A stretch of DNA of 64,000 nt from Arachis hypogaea (taxonomy: Eukaryota > Streptophyta > Magnoliopsida > Fabales > Fabaceae), in assembly GCF_003086295.3 (NCBI RefSeq), contig NC_092051.1:72293772-72357771 (forward strand), written 5' to 3'. Both the position numbers and the translations under genes were made by a program. Under the pieces are notes generated by a model. That model was given only the letters and a program-made list of their open reading frames with translations. It was not told the origin of the DNA and did not search any database. Positions 24,925-36,760 of the stretch are shown here, in pieces. Within the stretch, counting starts at the first letter, position 1. Each line of letters starts with the position of its first letter.

Positions 24925-27900
24925 CATAAACCCTAAAGTCTAAACCCTAAACCATAAAGCCTCAACCCCAAACCATAAACGCTAAACCCTAAACCTACTC
25001 CATAAGCCATAAACAACAAACCCTAAAGCCTAAACCCCTAAACCCTAAACCATAAACCCTAAACCCTAAACCCTCAATCCTCAACCCTAAATCCTAAACC
25101 TTCAACCCTCATCCTGATACCCTAAACCCTAAATCCTAAATGCTAAACCACAAACCGCAAACCCTAAACCATAAACCCTAAGGCTTAAGCCCCAAACCAT
25201 AAACTAGAAACCCTAAATCCCAAGCCATAAACCCTAAACCCTGAACCACAAACCCTAAAGCCTAAACCTTAAATCATAACCCCTAAACACTAAACCATAA
25301 ACCCTCAAACCCTAAAGCCTAAAGCCTAAAGCCTAAACCCTAAACTCCAAACCCTTACACCTAAACCCTGAACCATAAATACTACACCCTACACCCTAAA
25401 CCCTAAACCCTAAACCCTAAACCCTAACCTACTAAACCCTAAATGACAAATCATAAACCATAAGGCATAAACCCTAAAAACTAAACCCCAAGCCCTCAAG
25501 CCTAAAGCATAAACCCAAAAGCCTAAACCCTAAACCACAAAAAATAAAGCCTAAACCATAAACTCTAAACCCTAAACCCTTAAACCCTAAACCATCAACC
25601 CCAAACTATAATTATAAACCATAAACCCTAAACCCTAAATTCTAAACCCTAAACAACAAACCCTAAAGCCTCAACCACAAACTATAAACCCTAAACCCTA
25701 AACCCTACATCCTAAACCATAAACCACAAACCCTAAAACCTAAACCCTAAAATATAAAACCTAAACCCTAAGCCATAAACCATCAACACCAAACCATAAA
25801 CCCTAAACCATAAACCCTACACCATAAACCCTAAACCACAAACCCTAAAGCCTAAACCTTATCCCATAAACCCTCAACCCCAAACCATAAACCCTAAACC
25901 CTAAACCATACACGCTAACCCCTAAACCCTAAATCCTAAATCCTAAACCCTAAACCCTAAACTACAAACCCTACAGCCTAAAAACTAAACCCTAAACCAT
26001 AAGACCTAAAGACTAAACCACAAAACCTAAAGCCCAAACACTAAACACTAAACCTTAAACCCCAGCCCCAAACCCTAAACCACAAAGACTAAAGCCTAAA
26101 CCCTAAACCATAAACCCTTAATCCCAAACCATAAACTACAAACCCTAAAGACTAAAACCTAAAATATAAATCCTAAACCCTAAACCCTAAACCCTAAACC
26201 ACAAACACTAAAGCCTAAACCCTAAACTCTAAACCCTAAACCCTAAACCATAAACCCTAAACCCCAAAGCATACACCCTATATCCTAAACCCCACATACT
26301 AAACCCTAAACCATAAACCTTAAAGCCCAAAGCCTAAACCATAAACCCTCAACCACAAACCATAAACACTACACCATAAACCCTATACCCTAAACCACAA
26401 ATCCTAAACACTACATCCTAAACCCTAAACCATAAACTCTAAAGCCTAAACACTAAACCAAAAACCCTTAACCCTAAACCATAAACTCTAAACCACAAAC
26501 CCCAAAGCCTAAACCCTAAACGATAAATCCTAAACCCTAAACCCTAAAGCCAAAATCATAAACCATAAACCCTCAACCCCAAACCATAAACCCTAAACCC
26601 TAAACCTACAACCTATGCCCTAAACCAGAAACCCTAAAGCCTAATCCCCTAAACCCTAAATCCTAAACCCTAAACCATAAACCCTCAATCCTAAAGCCTA
26701 AACCCTAAACCCTAAACCATAAACCATAAACCATAAACCCTAAAGCATAAACCCTAAAGGACAAACCATAAACCCTAAAGCATAAACCTTAAACCGCAAA
26801 CACCAAGCCCTAAAGCCTGAAGCATAAACCCAAAAGCCTAAACCCAAAACCACAAACACTAAAACCTAAACACTACACTCTAAACCCTAAATCCTAAACC
26901 CTAAACCCTAAACCCTAAAGCCTCAACCCCAAACCATAAACCCTAAACCCTACATCCTAAACCATAAACCACAAACCCTAAAACCTAAACACTAAAATAT
27001 AAACCCCAAACCCTAAGCCATAAACCATCAACCCCAAATCATAAACCCTAAACCATAAACCCTACACCATAAACCCTAAACCGCAAACCCTAAAGCCTAA
27101 ACATTGTACCATAAATCCTCAACCCCAAACCATAAACCCTAAACCCTAAACCCTAAACCCTAACCTATAAACCCTAAAGCCTAAACGCTAAACCCTAAAC
27201 CATAAGGCCTAAAGCCTAAACCACAAACCCTAAAACCCAAACACTAAACCCTAAACCAAAGCCCCAAACCCTAAACCTTAAACCATTAACCCCAAACCAT
27301 AAACTACAAACCCTAAACCATAAACCCTAAAACCCAAACACTAAACCCTAAACCCAAACCACAAACCCTAAATCATAAACCCTTAACCCTAAACCTAAAA
27401 ACTACAAACCATAAAGCCTAAACCCGAAACTATAAATCCTAAACCCTAAACCATAAAGCCTAAAGCCTAAACCACAAACACTAAAGCCTAAACCCTAAAC
27501 TCTAAACTCTAAACCCTAAACCATAAACCCTCAACCCCGAACTATAAACTATAAACACTAAACCCTAAACCCTAAACCATAAACCCTAAATCATCGACCC
27601 TAAACCATAAACCCTAAACCATAAACCCTAAACCCTAAACTCTACATCATATACCATAAACCACAAACCCTAAAACCTAAAACCTAAAATATAAACCCTA
27701 AACCCTAAGCCATAAACCCTAAATCATAAATCCTAAGCCATAAACCCTCAACCCCAAACCATAAACCCTAAAATCATAAACCCTACACCATAAACCCTAA
27801 ACCACAAACCCTAAAGCCTAATCCTTATACCATAAACCCTAAACCCCAAACCATAAACCCTAAACCCTACACCCTAAATTGTAAACTATAAACCCTAAAC

Positions 27901-30900
27901 CCTAAACCCTAAACAACAAACCCTAAAGCCCAAACACTAAACCCTAAACACAAGCCCCAAACCCATAAACCCTAAACCCTAAACACTAAACCACAAACAC
28001 CAAAGCCTAAACGCTAAACCCTAAACCCTAAACCCTAAACCCTAAACCCTAAACCCTAAACCCTAAACCACAAACCCTAAATCCTAAACCCTAAACCCTA
28101 AAGCATATACCCATTACCATAAACCCTCAACCCCAAACCATCAACCATAATCCCTAAACCATAAACTCCAAACCCTTAAACCTAAATACTAAACCCTAAA
28201 CCCTAAACCCTAAACCATAAACCCAAACCATAAACCCTAAATCGCTAAACCCTAAATAACAAACCATAAACCCTAAAGCATAAACCCTAAACCCCAAGCC
28301 CTAAAGCCTAAAGCCTAAAGCCTAAACCCTAAAGCCTAAAGCCTAAACCACAAACACTAAAGCCTAAACCTTAAACTCTAAACCCTAAATCCTCAACCCC
28401 AAACTATAAACTATAAACCATAAACCATAAACCCTAAATTCTAAATCCTAAACTACAAACTCTTAAGCCTCAACCCCGAACAATAAACCCTAAACCCTAA
28501 ACCCTACACCCTAAACCATAAACCACAATACCTTACCTAAACCCAAAAATATAAACCTTAAATCCTAAACCATAAACCCTCAACCCCAAACAATAAACCC
28601 TAAACCATAAACCCTAAACCACAAATCCTAAAGCCTAAACCTTATACCAAAAACCCTCAACACCAAACCATAAACCCTAATCCCTAAACCCTACACATAA
28701 AACCTTAAACTCTAAATTGTAAACCCTAAAACCTAAAGCCCAAACACAAAACCCTAAACCATAAGGCCTAAAACCTAAACCACAAACCTTAAAGCCCAAA
28801 CACTAAACCCTAAAACCCACCCCAAATCCTAAACGCTAAAGCCTAAACCCTAAACCACAAACACTAAAGCATAAACCATAAACTATAAACCCTAAACGCT
28901 AAACCATAGACACTCAACCCCAAACCATAAACGCAAAACCCTAAACCCTACACCATAAATTCTTAACCACAAACCCTAAAGCCTAAACCCTAAAACATAA
29001 ACCCTCAACCCCAAACCATAAACACTAAGCCCTACACCCTAAACCCTAAACCACAAACCATAAAGCCTAAACCCTAAACCCGAAATCCTAAACCTCAAAG
29101 CATAAAGCGTAAAGCCTAAACCCTAAAGCCAAAACCCAAAATCACAAACTCTAAAGCCAAACCCCTAAACTATAAACCCTAAATCCTAAACTATACACCC
29201 TCAACCACAAACCATAAACCATAAACCCTAAACTCTACATACTAAGCCATAAACCACAAACCCTAAAACATAAACCCCAAACCATAAACCCTAAACCCTA
29301 AACCATAAACCCTAAACCCTACACCCTAGACCATAAACCACAAACACTAAAGCCTAAACTCTAAACTATAAACACTAAACCCTAAACAATAAACCCTCAA
29401 CCCCAAACCCCAACACATAAACTCTAAACCCTAAACCCTACACCCTAAACCCTAAATAACAAACCCTAAACCTAAACCATAAACCCTCAACCCCAAACCA
29501 TAAACCCTAAACCCTAAACCATACACCGTAAACCATAAACCATAAACCCTAAACTTTAAACCCTAAACCATAAACCCTACACCCTAAACCTTAAACCCTC
29601 AACCCCAACTAAACGCTAAACCCTAAACCCTACACCCTAAACCATAAACCACAAACCCTAAAGCCTAAACCTTAAAATATAAATCCTAAACCCTAAACCA
29701 TAAATCCTCAACCCCAAACTGTAAACCCTTAACCCTAAACCCTACACCCGAAACCATAAACCACAAACCTTAAACCCTAAACCATAAACCCTCAACCCCT
29801 AACCATAAACCCTAAAGCCTAAACCCTAAATCACAACCCCTAAACCCTAAACCATAAACCCTCAACCCTAAACACTAAATCATAAATCCTAAACCCAAAA
29901 CCCTAAATCCCTAAATCCCTAAACCCTAAACCCTAAACCCTAAACCCTAAAGCATAAACCCTAAACCCTAAACCCCAAACGTTAAAACCTAAACCATAAA
30001 GCCTAAAGCCTACACCCTAAACCACAGAAACTAAAGCCTAAACCCTAAACTTTAAACCGTAAACCTTAAACCATAAACCCTCAACCTCAAACCATAAACC
30101 ATGAACCATAAACCGTAAATCCTAAACCTTACACCCTAAACCACACACCTTAAAGCCTCAACCCCAAACCATAAACCGTAAACCCTACACATTACACACT
30201 AAACCACAAACCTTAAAGCATAAACCCTAAACTATAAACCCTAAACCCTAAACCATGAACCATAAACCCTCAACCCAAAACCATAAACCCTAAATCCTAA
30301 ACCCTACAATATAAACCCTAAACCATAAACCCTAAAGCCTAAAGCCTGAGCCTTAAACCATAAACCCTCAACCCCAAACCATAAACACTAAACCCTACAC
30401 CTTACACCCTCAAGCCTAAGCCCTAAACCCTAAACCATAAGCCATAAACACTAAAGCCAAAACACTAAACCTTAAACCCTAAACCACAAACCCTAAACCC
30501 TAAACAACAAACCCTAAAGCCCAACTACTAAACCATAAACCCCAAACCCTAAAGCCTAAACCCTGACCCCAAACACTAATCCACAAACACTAAAGCCTAA
30601 AGCCTAAACCCTAAACAATGAACCCTCAACTCCAAACCATAAACCCTAATCCCTATACCCAACACCCTAAACCACAAACCTTAAAGCATAAACCCTAAAC
30701 CATATACCCTCAACCTCAAACCATAAACCATAAACCCTAAACCGTAAAACCTAAACCCTAAACCCTACACCATAAACCACAAAGCCTAAAGCCTAAAGCC
30801 TAAAGCCTAAACCACAAACCATAAAGCCCAAACACTAAACCTTAAACCCTAAATCCTAAACCCTAAAGCCTAAACCCTAAAATATAAACCCTCAACCCAA

Positions 30901-31094
30901 AACCATAAACCATAAACCATAAATCCTAAACCCTAAACCATAAATCACAAAACCTAAAGCCTCAACCTCAAACCATAAACCCTAAACCCTAAACACTATA
31001 GCATAAACCCTAAACCATAAACCCTAAAGCCTAAAACCTAAACAATAAACCCTAAACTGTCAACCCCAAACCATAAACCCTAAACCCTAAACCC
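24925..31094. repeat. Degenerate 7 bp telomere-like satellite, continued
   Basis: CCCTAAA-type units on the same strand as before the solo LTR. It contains the same variant words (CTCCATAAGCCATAAACAAC near 24995) but the ordered 1.9 kb block is harder to follow here, so this part looks older or more reshuffled. Nothing else is seen in it. It ends at the TG of element D. Confidence 0.93.
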
Positions 31095-34000
31095 TATGCA
31101 ACGGCCTAGCCTCGAAGAAACGGCACTTTTTCAGGATCAAACGGAATTTTTATGGAATTTTTAGGAATTTTAGTGCATATAAGCACCTCTGCTGCACAGG
31201 TGCTGTGTCATCAAGCTGCTGACTCAGCAGCTTGACTGCACCAGATACCTCTCCTAATCTAAGCAGGCACGTTGCAAAAAGTTGCATTTTTGAACCACTT
31301 CGGGTCCAAATTTCAATATTCTGATTTCCGTAGTTAGTTTCATTGTGACAAGCCGGTCCCAAATTTTGAGAGAAAAATTATATTAATATAATATTCATAT
31401 ATTATTATTTATTTAGAATATTATATTATTATATTCTCTACTGTGATTAATATTGATCTATGTTTAGTAATATAATAATTGAGCTAGAAATCTACCAGTA
31501 ATCGATAATACCGGCATTCTTAGATGAACTTAGCAATGCTAATTCTTTATCATATATCTTTTATCCTCATGATTATCATGTTACTAGTGTCATTTATACT
31601 AGTAAAGCTCATGCTTATCCTTTAGTAGTGTAACCTGATGTATCTAGTTTTAGTAATTATCTTCTGAATGATATTTTATTATTAAACTCTGATGAGTCAG
31701 CACCTAGTGACATGTGGCTCTCCCAGAGTTAGTCACCACAGGTTTCCTTTCTTGCTCTCCAAGCAAATCTTTCTTAAGGGAAAAGTAAGAAACACTTGTA
31801 TTCTAATACATCTAGCTTCAGTAATTATCCATTCTTGTGATATTTTTACACCAAACTTTAGAATAATGCTTATCCAAACCCCACGTTCTCCCATGTATCA
31901 TCATTACTATCATTTTTACTTTCTAAACAAGTTAGAATTCGAAAATCACCATGAGAGAAAGTGAAAGAACTTCCATGAACACCTGAGCTTCAACCTCCGT
32001 TCTTTCTCAAACCAAAACCCCTATCAAAAATCTAATCTAACCAAAGTGTTCATCTCTTCCTCCTCTTCATTTCTATGACAATTTTCAAGGAGTAAATCAA
32101 GGTATGATGGTTGCTCCTCCTCCTTGAAGTTTCAGCCATGGTGGAGAAATCAAGCTAATGATGTTTTCTTCATGTTTTCTCTTAGGATCTCTTGTTCACT
32201 CACCATAAGCTCTAAGAAAACGTGATTTCTAACTAATTTAAGGTGAGAATAACCTTCTTTCCATTATCATGAAGCTTCAGCCTTCATGGTTCATATGGTT
32301 CTAAAGTTGTTTTTGATGTTAAAATAGGCGTAAAAGTGCTTTTGGAAGCTTGTTCTTGGTTCAATTCTTGGCAGCTGTAAAGGAGGTAAGGTTTGGTAAA
32401 TTAATCAATGATTGGTTGTCTTCTTAAAGTGTTAAATCAGATCTTGTTACTTGAGGCTTAATTTTGAGTGTTTGTGTGATGGTTTGATCATGAGATCTTA
32501 TTGTTTAATGCTTAAAAATCAAGTTTTTGATGGTTCTGAAATTGTTGTTGTTGCTGCTGGAAAATGTGACTTTATAGCCATGAAATTCATGATATTTGAT
32601 GTATTTTTGATGTGTATTTGATGGCTGAAACGTTGCTCTTTGGTTTGGTCAAAATCAGGTAAAAATCAGTTACCGAAAAAAATGAAAAACTAGTTGAAAA
32701 TCAAGTTGAAATTTGATGAACCTTTGGAAAAATGTTTTTGGTCCTTGAAGGACAAGAAAAACATTGGTTTTGATGATTTTGGGGTCAAGTTATAATTATT
32801 AAAAATTTTGGGGTTGAAAGTTAATTAAGGAAAGGTTAAGGGGCCAAAGTGCAAATATTAAAAGTTAAGGGTTCAAAATACAATTTCCAAAAGGTTTAGG
32901 GGTCAAAATGCAATTTTTGAAAGTTGAATAAAATATTATTATTTTAATATTAAAATATTAAAATTAATATTTTATTAATAATATTATTTCATTAATAATA
33001 ATAAAATATTGACAAAAATACAGTTTTCTCTAAAAGATTTAGGAAAGCAGTTTTGAGTCTAGAATTTCCTAATTCTCTTTATTAAACACCTAAGGAAAGG
33101 TATAAGAAAGGGTATAGAAGTATGTAAAGTAATGAAACAAGATTTAGAAGCTTGTAATCATGTTAGAAAGAGAGGAAGTTAAAAGCTAAATAGTAGTGTG
33201 CTGTTGTAATGTTGTGATGTATACAGAAAATTATGAAATGAGATCACTGAGATGTTGTGATGCTTGATTTATGATTGTGGAAAGATGATAAAGAAGATAA
33301 CAAGTGCAGAATCAAAAGTCAAAGAGAAGAGAGGAAAAGAGGATAAAGATAAAGAGTTAAGTCTTATGGCATGATATTCTATTGTATGTTCATCTACTGC
33401 TTTTTTGTTGGCCCTAGAGGTCCTGTAGGCTGAAGTTTACCTACAGAGCATTGTTATTCCTGTAGGCGGAAGTTCACCTACTGTGAATATCAATTGTGTA
33501 TCTCAGGGTGTTGCTTCTGTAGCCAAAGTTCACCTACAGAGAGTTGTGATACTTGTAAGCCAAAGTTCACCTACACCACGCCATTTCTGTAAGCCGAAGT
33601 TCACTTACAGAGGTGCCATTTCTATAGGCCGAAGTTCACCTATAGAAAGTTGTTGTGTTGTGATTGAACTATTCCTGTAAGCCGAAGTTCACTTACAGGA
33701 GTGCTATTTCTGTAGGCCAAAGTTCACCTACAGAGATAAAGCCATATCTAGGGCTAGTTCCTAGATAATGTCGGGCTGCAGGGTGTAAACTGTCACGTGA
33801 GCTCATGGCCTGCATAGTACAAACATGCATCATACTTGGTTGTGCATTTCCTCTGTTATGATTGTTGTATGAATGTGTGATTTCTTTGTTTGTGTTCTAT
33901 TCTTTGTGTTTGTGTTATATTTTCTTGTATTGTTTGTTGTGTTCTGCTTTCTGACATCCTATTTTCTTTATTTATCTGTATCTTCTGTTTACTGCTTTTT

Positions 34001-34247
34001 TGTATTCTACTATTTAACTACTAAGCAACACATAATTGATGAACTTAACTAATAACCCTGACCTTACTAAGAACTCCCCAGTTCTTACCCCTTCTCTCTC
34101 CCTTCTCCCTTCAGATGGAAGCATGAGTACCCTTCCGTAGTTCGCTGATGATGTTCTACTTGACTTGAGTTTTTAAGACTTAGAACGTACCTTCCCTCGT
34201 TTTAGTAGCTTAGAGGGACTAGGTGAGTATAGAGTCTAGGCTAGTGG
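31095..34247 (+). mobile_element. Fragment of a long-LTR retrotransposon (element D)
   Basis: A 3.15 kb non-satellite island beginning TGCAACGGCC right at the satellite edge. It has no reverse transcriptase, gag or other long reading frame on either strand. It has the make-up of a long plant LTR with leader: an AT-rich early part, a spliced-leader-like stretch of TTCTC and AAGG words around 31970-32400, a hairpin array (33423-33733), and a C/T-rich stretch near 34075-34120. The right end is not its own end; it is cut at 34247 by a minus-strand LTR of the A/B type. I infer a Ty3/gypsy element with long LTRs; the family is not certain. Short open frames near 31150-31960 and 33483 look accidental. 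Confidence 0.6.
33423..33733 (+). repeat. Tandem array of eight small hairpins in element D
   Basis: Eight copies of a word close to CTGTAGGCCGAAGTTCACC plus TACAG, i.e. 7-base arms CTGTAGG and CCTACAG around a 10-base loop. Arms start at 33423, 33460, about 33517, about 33553, 33587, 33622, 33675 and 33710, so the usual spacing is 34-37 bp with two longer steps of 53-57 bp. In copies 5, 6 and 7 both arms changed together: CTGTAAG with CTTACAG (33587 and 33675) and CTATAGG with CCTATAG (33622). Copies 2, 3 and 4 pair less well. Confidence 0.85.
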
Positions 34248-34523
34248 TGCACGAAATCGTGATTGTTTATTCCTTGGTAACGACGCCAAAAACTTAATAC
34301 GCACGTTCATAATCTTAGTTCTTTTTCACAACTTTGCACAACTAACCAGCAAGTGCACTGGGTCGTCCAAGTAATAAACCTTACGTGAGTAAGGGTCGAT
34401 CCCACGGAGATTGTCGGCTTGAAGCAAGCTATGGTCATCTTGCAAATCTCAGTCACGCGAATTCAAATGGTTATGGTGAATTGATAGTTAAAATATAATT
34501 AAAATATAAAATAGGATAGAGAT
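34248..34523 (-). mobile_element. Terminal fragment of a minus-strand A/B-family LTR
   Basis: TGCACGAAATCG onward matches the outer end of the two LTRs of element B (44283 and 62556), including the CCTTAC-GTGA-GTAAGG hairpin and GGTCGATCCCAC. It matches for about 276 bases and stops at GGATAGAGAT, where element A begins in the opposite orientation. The remainder of this LTR would be expected after the far end of A, but A itself is cut short, so the rest is lost. Confidence 0.82.
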
Positions 34524-35714
34524 TGATGAGTGGATAATTTATACGCTTTTTGGCATTGTTTTTAGTATGTTTTTAGTATATTTTAGTTAGTTTTTATTAT
34601 GTTTTTATTAGTTTTTATTTAAAAATCACATTTCTGGACTTTACTATGAGTTTGTGTGTTTTTCTGTGATTTTAGGTATTTTCTGGTTGAAATTGAGGGA
34701 CCTGAGCAAAAAATCTTATTCAGAGGCTGAAAAAGGACTGCAGATGTTGTTGGATTCTGACCTCTCTGCACTCTAAGTGAATTTTCTGGAGCTACAGAAA
34801 CCCAATTGGCACGCTCTCAATTGGGATGGAAAGTGGACATCCTGAGCTTTCCAGAAATATATAATAGTCCATACTTTGCCCGAGGTTTGATGGCCCAAAC
34901 TGGCATTCCAAGTCAGCTTAGAAATTCTGGCGTCAAAACGCCAGAACTGGCATGAAAGCTGGAGTTAAACGCCCAAACTGGCACAAAAGTTGGCGTTTAA
35001 CTCCAAGAAAGGTCTCTACACGTGAAAGCTTCAATGCTCAGCCCAAGCACACACCAAGTGGGCCCCGGAAGTGGATTTCTACACTAACTATTCTAGCTTA
35101 CTCATTTTCTGTAACCCTAGGTCACTAGTTTATTTTAAAAACTACTTTTAGTGATTCATCTGGTACCTCATGACATTCTACACATTTCATATTGTATCTG
35201 GGAAGGGATGACTATGACGAGCTTCAAACTCATGAGTGCTGGGCGTAGTGACAGGCGCAAAAGGATCAATGGATCCTATTCCAACATGAGTGAGAACCGA
35301 CAGATGATTAGCCGTGCGGTGACAGCGCATTTGGACCATTGTCACTGAGAGGACAGATGGTAGCCATTGACAACGGTGATCCACCAACATACAGCTTGCC
35401 ATGGAAGGAGCCTAGCGTGTGTGAAGAAGAAGATAGTAGAAAAGTAGAGATTCAGAGGACAGAGCATCTCCAAAACCTCAACCTATTCTCCATTACTGCA
35501 TAACAAGTATTTATTTCATGTTCTTCTACTTTTTACAATTAAATATGAGAATTATTGATATCCTGACTAAGAGTTACAAGATAACCATAGCTTGCTTCAA
35601 GCCGACAATCTCCGTGGGATCGACCCTTACTCACGTAAGGTATTACTTGGACGACCCAGTGCACTTGCTAGTTAGTTGTGCGGAATTGCAAAAGTGTGAT
35701 TGTGATTTTGTGCA
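34524..35714 (+). repeat. 5' LTR of element A (1191 bp)
   Basis: Begins TGATGAGTGGATAATTTATACGC-type sequence, the same start as the LTRs of element B read on their own strand, and ends TTTTGTGCA. It carries the family's dyads (CTGGCG..CGCCAG and GTTTAACTCC words at about 34928-35012), the GGAAAG/CTTTCC module near 34830, and near its end the CCTTAC-GTGA-GTAAGG hairpin beside GGATCGACCC. It is about 500 bases shorter than the 1693 bp LTR of B, most of it in the middle. Confidence 0.85.
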
Positions 35715-35723
35715 CCAAGTTTT

Positions 35724-35740
35724 TGGCGTCGTTGCCGGGG
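35724..35740 (+). promoter_or_regulatory. Primer binding site of element A, tRNA-Asp type
   Basis: TGGCGTCGTTGCCGGGG is complementary to the 3' end of plant tRNA-Asp(GTC) except for one base (T for C at position 6). It lies 9 bases after the LTR, the same spacing as in element B. Confidence 0.8.
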
Positions 35741-36760
35741 ATTGTTCGAGTTTGGACAACTGACGGTTTATCTTGTTGCTTAGATTAGGAATAATTTATT
35801 TTTGTTGGTTTAGAGTCACTAAATTTTAGTCTTTTATTTGAGTTTAGTTTCATATTTTAAGTTTCGTGTCAATTGCATGCTTTTATTTTCTTTCAATTTT
35901 TTTTGAATTTGCATGTTCTTAGTTCTTTCTTGATCTTTAAAAATTCTAAGTTTGGTGTCGTCTTTGTGTTTTCCTTTAAATTTTCAAAAGTTTGTGTTTG
36001 ATTTTCTAAAAATTTTAAGTTTGGTGTCCCTTGTGCTTCTATTTACTTAAAATTTTTTCAAAAATTTGTTCTTGGTGTTCATCTTGATCTTCAAAGCGTT
36101 CTTGGTGTTCATCTTGACATTCAAAGTTTTCTTGTTTGTTCTCTTTGTTTTGATCTAAAATTTCTAAGTTTAGTGTAATTTTGTTGTTTTTCTCTTTCCT
36201 CATTAAAATTCAAAATTTAAAAAAAAAATATTTTTTTCTTATTTTACTCATAAATTTCGAAATTTTGCATTAAATTAGTCAAAGATTTTCAAAATCATAT
36301 CTTTTTTTTAGTCAAGTCAAAATTCTAATTTCAAAAATTGATCTTTTCAAATCTTTTTCAAAAATCAAATCTTTTTAATTTCTTCAATCATATCTTTTCA
36401 ATCATATCTTTTTTTAATAAATTGCAATCATATCTTCTCAATCATTTCTTTTTCAAAATAATTTTCAATCATATCTTTTTGATTGCTAATTTCAAAATAT
36501 TTTTCAAAAAAAATATCACTTAACTACTTTTCTCTTTCATATTTCGAAATTAACTAAGCATTCTTTTTCCAAAATCTTTTTAATTAATTAATTAATTTAA
36601 TTTTCAATTTGCTTTTATTTCATCTTCTTTTAATTTTCAAAAATTTTATTTTATCTTCCATTTATTTGGTTTTATTTTTTTCGGTTACTTTTAATTAAAT
36701 AAAATAAAAAAATTAAAATATAATTTAATTGCAATTCATATCAGTTCCCTTTTCTCCATC
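35741..36760 (+). other. AT-rich untranslated leader of element A
   Basis: About 1 kb between primer site and gag, increasingly A/T-rich and low in complexity (36180-36740). It has two tandem copies of a 30-base word starting GTTCTTGGTGTTCATCTTGA (36068 and 36098) and the word TAAGTTTGGTG at 35947 and 36016. The leader of element B has the same two words in the same arrangement. Nothing here looks coding; the 61-residue frame at 36338 is accidental. Confidence 0.75.

Noticed and set aside
1..31094. A true chromosome end
   Set aside because: The units are degenerate, flip strand, contain a higher-order repeat and LTR insertions, and continue into retrotransposons at both sides. This is interstitial satellite, not a working telomere.
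31150..31964. Small frames of 70 and 90 residues in element D
   Set aside because: No domain, no supporting codon pattern; they lie in an LTR-like region.
33423..33733. A CRISPR-like array (short repeats with spacers)
   Set aside because: Repeats are imperfect hairpins with near-continuous spacing inside a plant LTR, with no unique spacers of even length and no cas genes.
36180..36740. Possible AT-rich matrix attachment or origin in A's leader
   Set aside because: Base composition alone; leaders of this element family are generally AT-rich.
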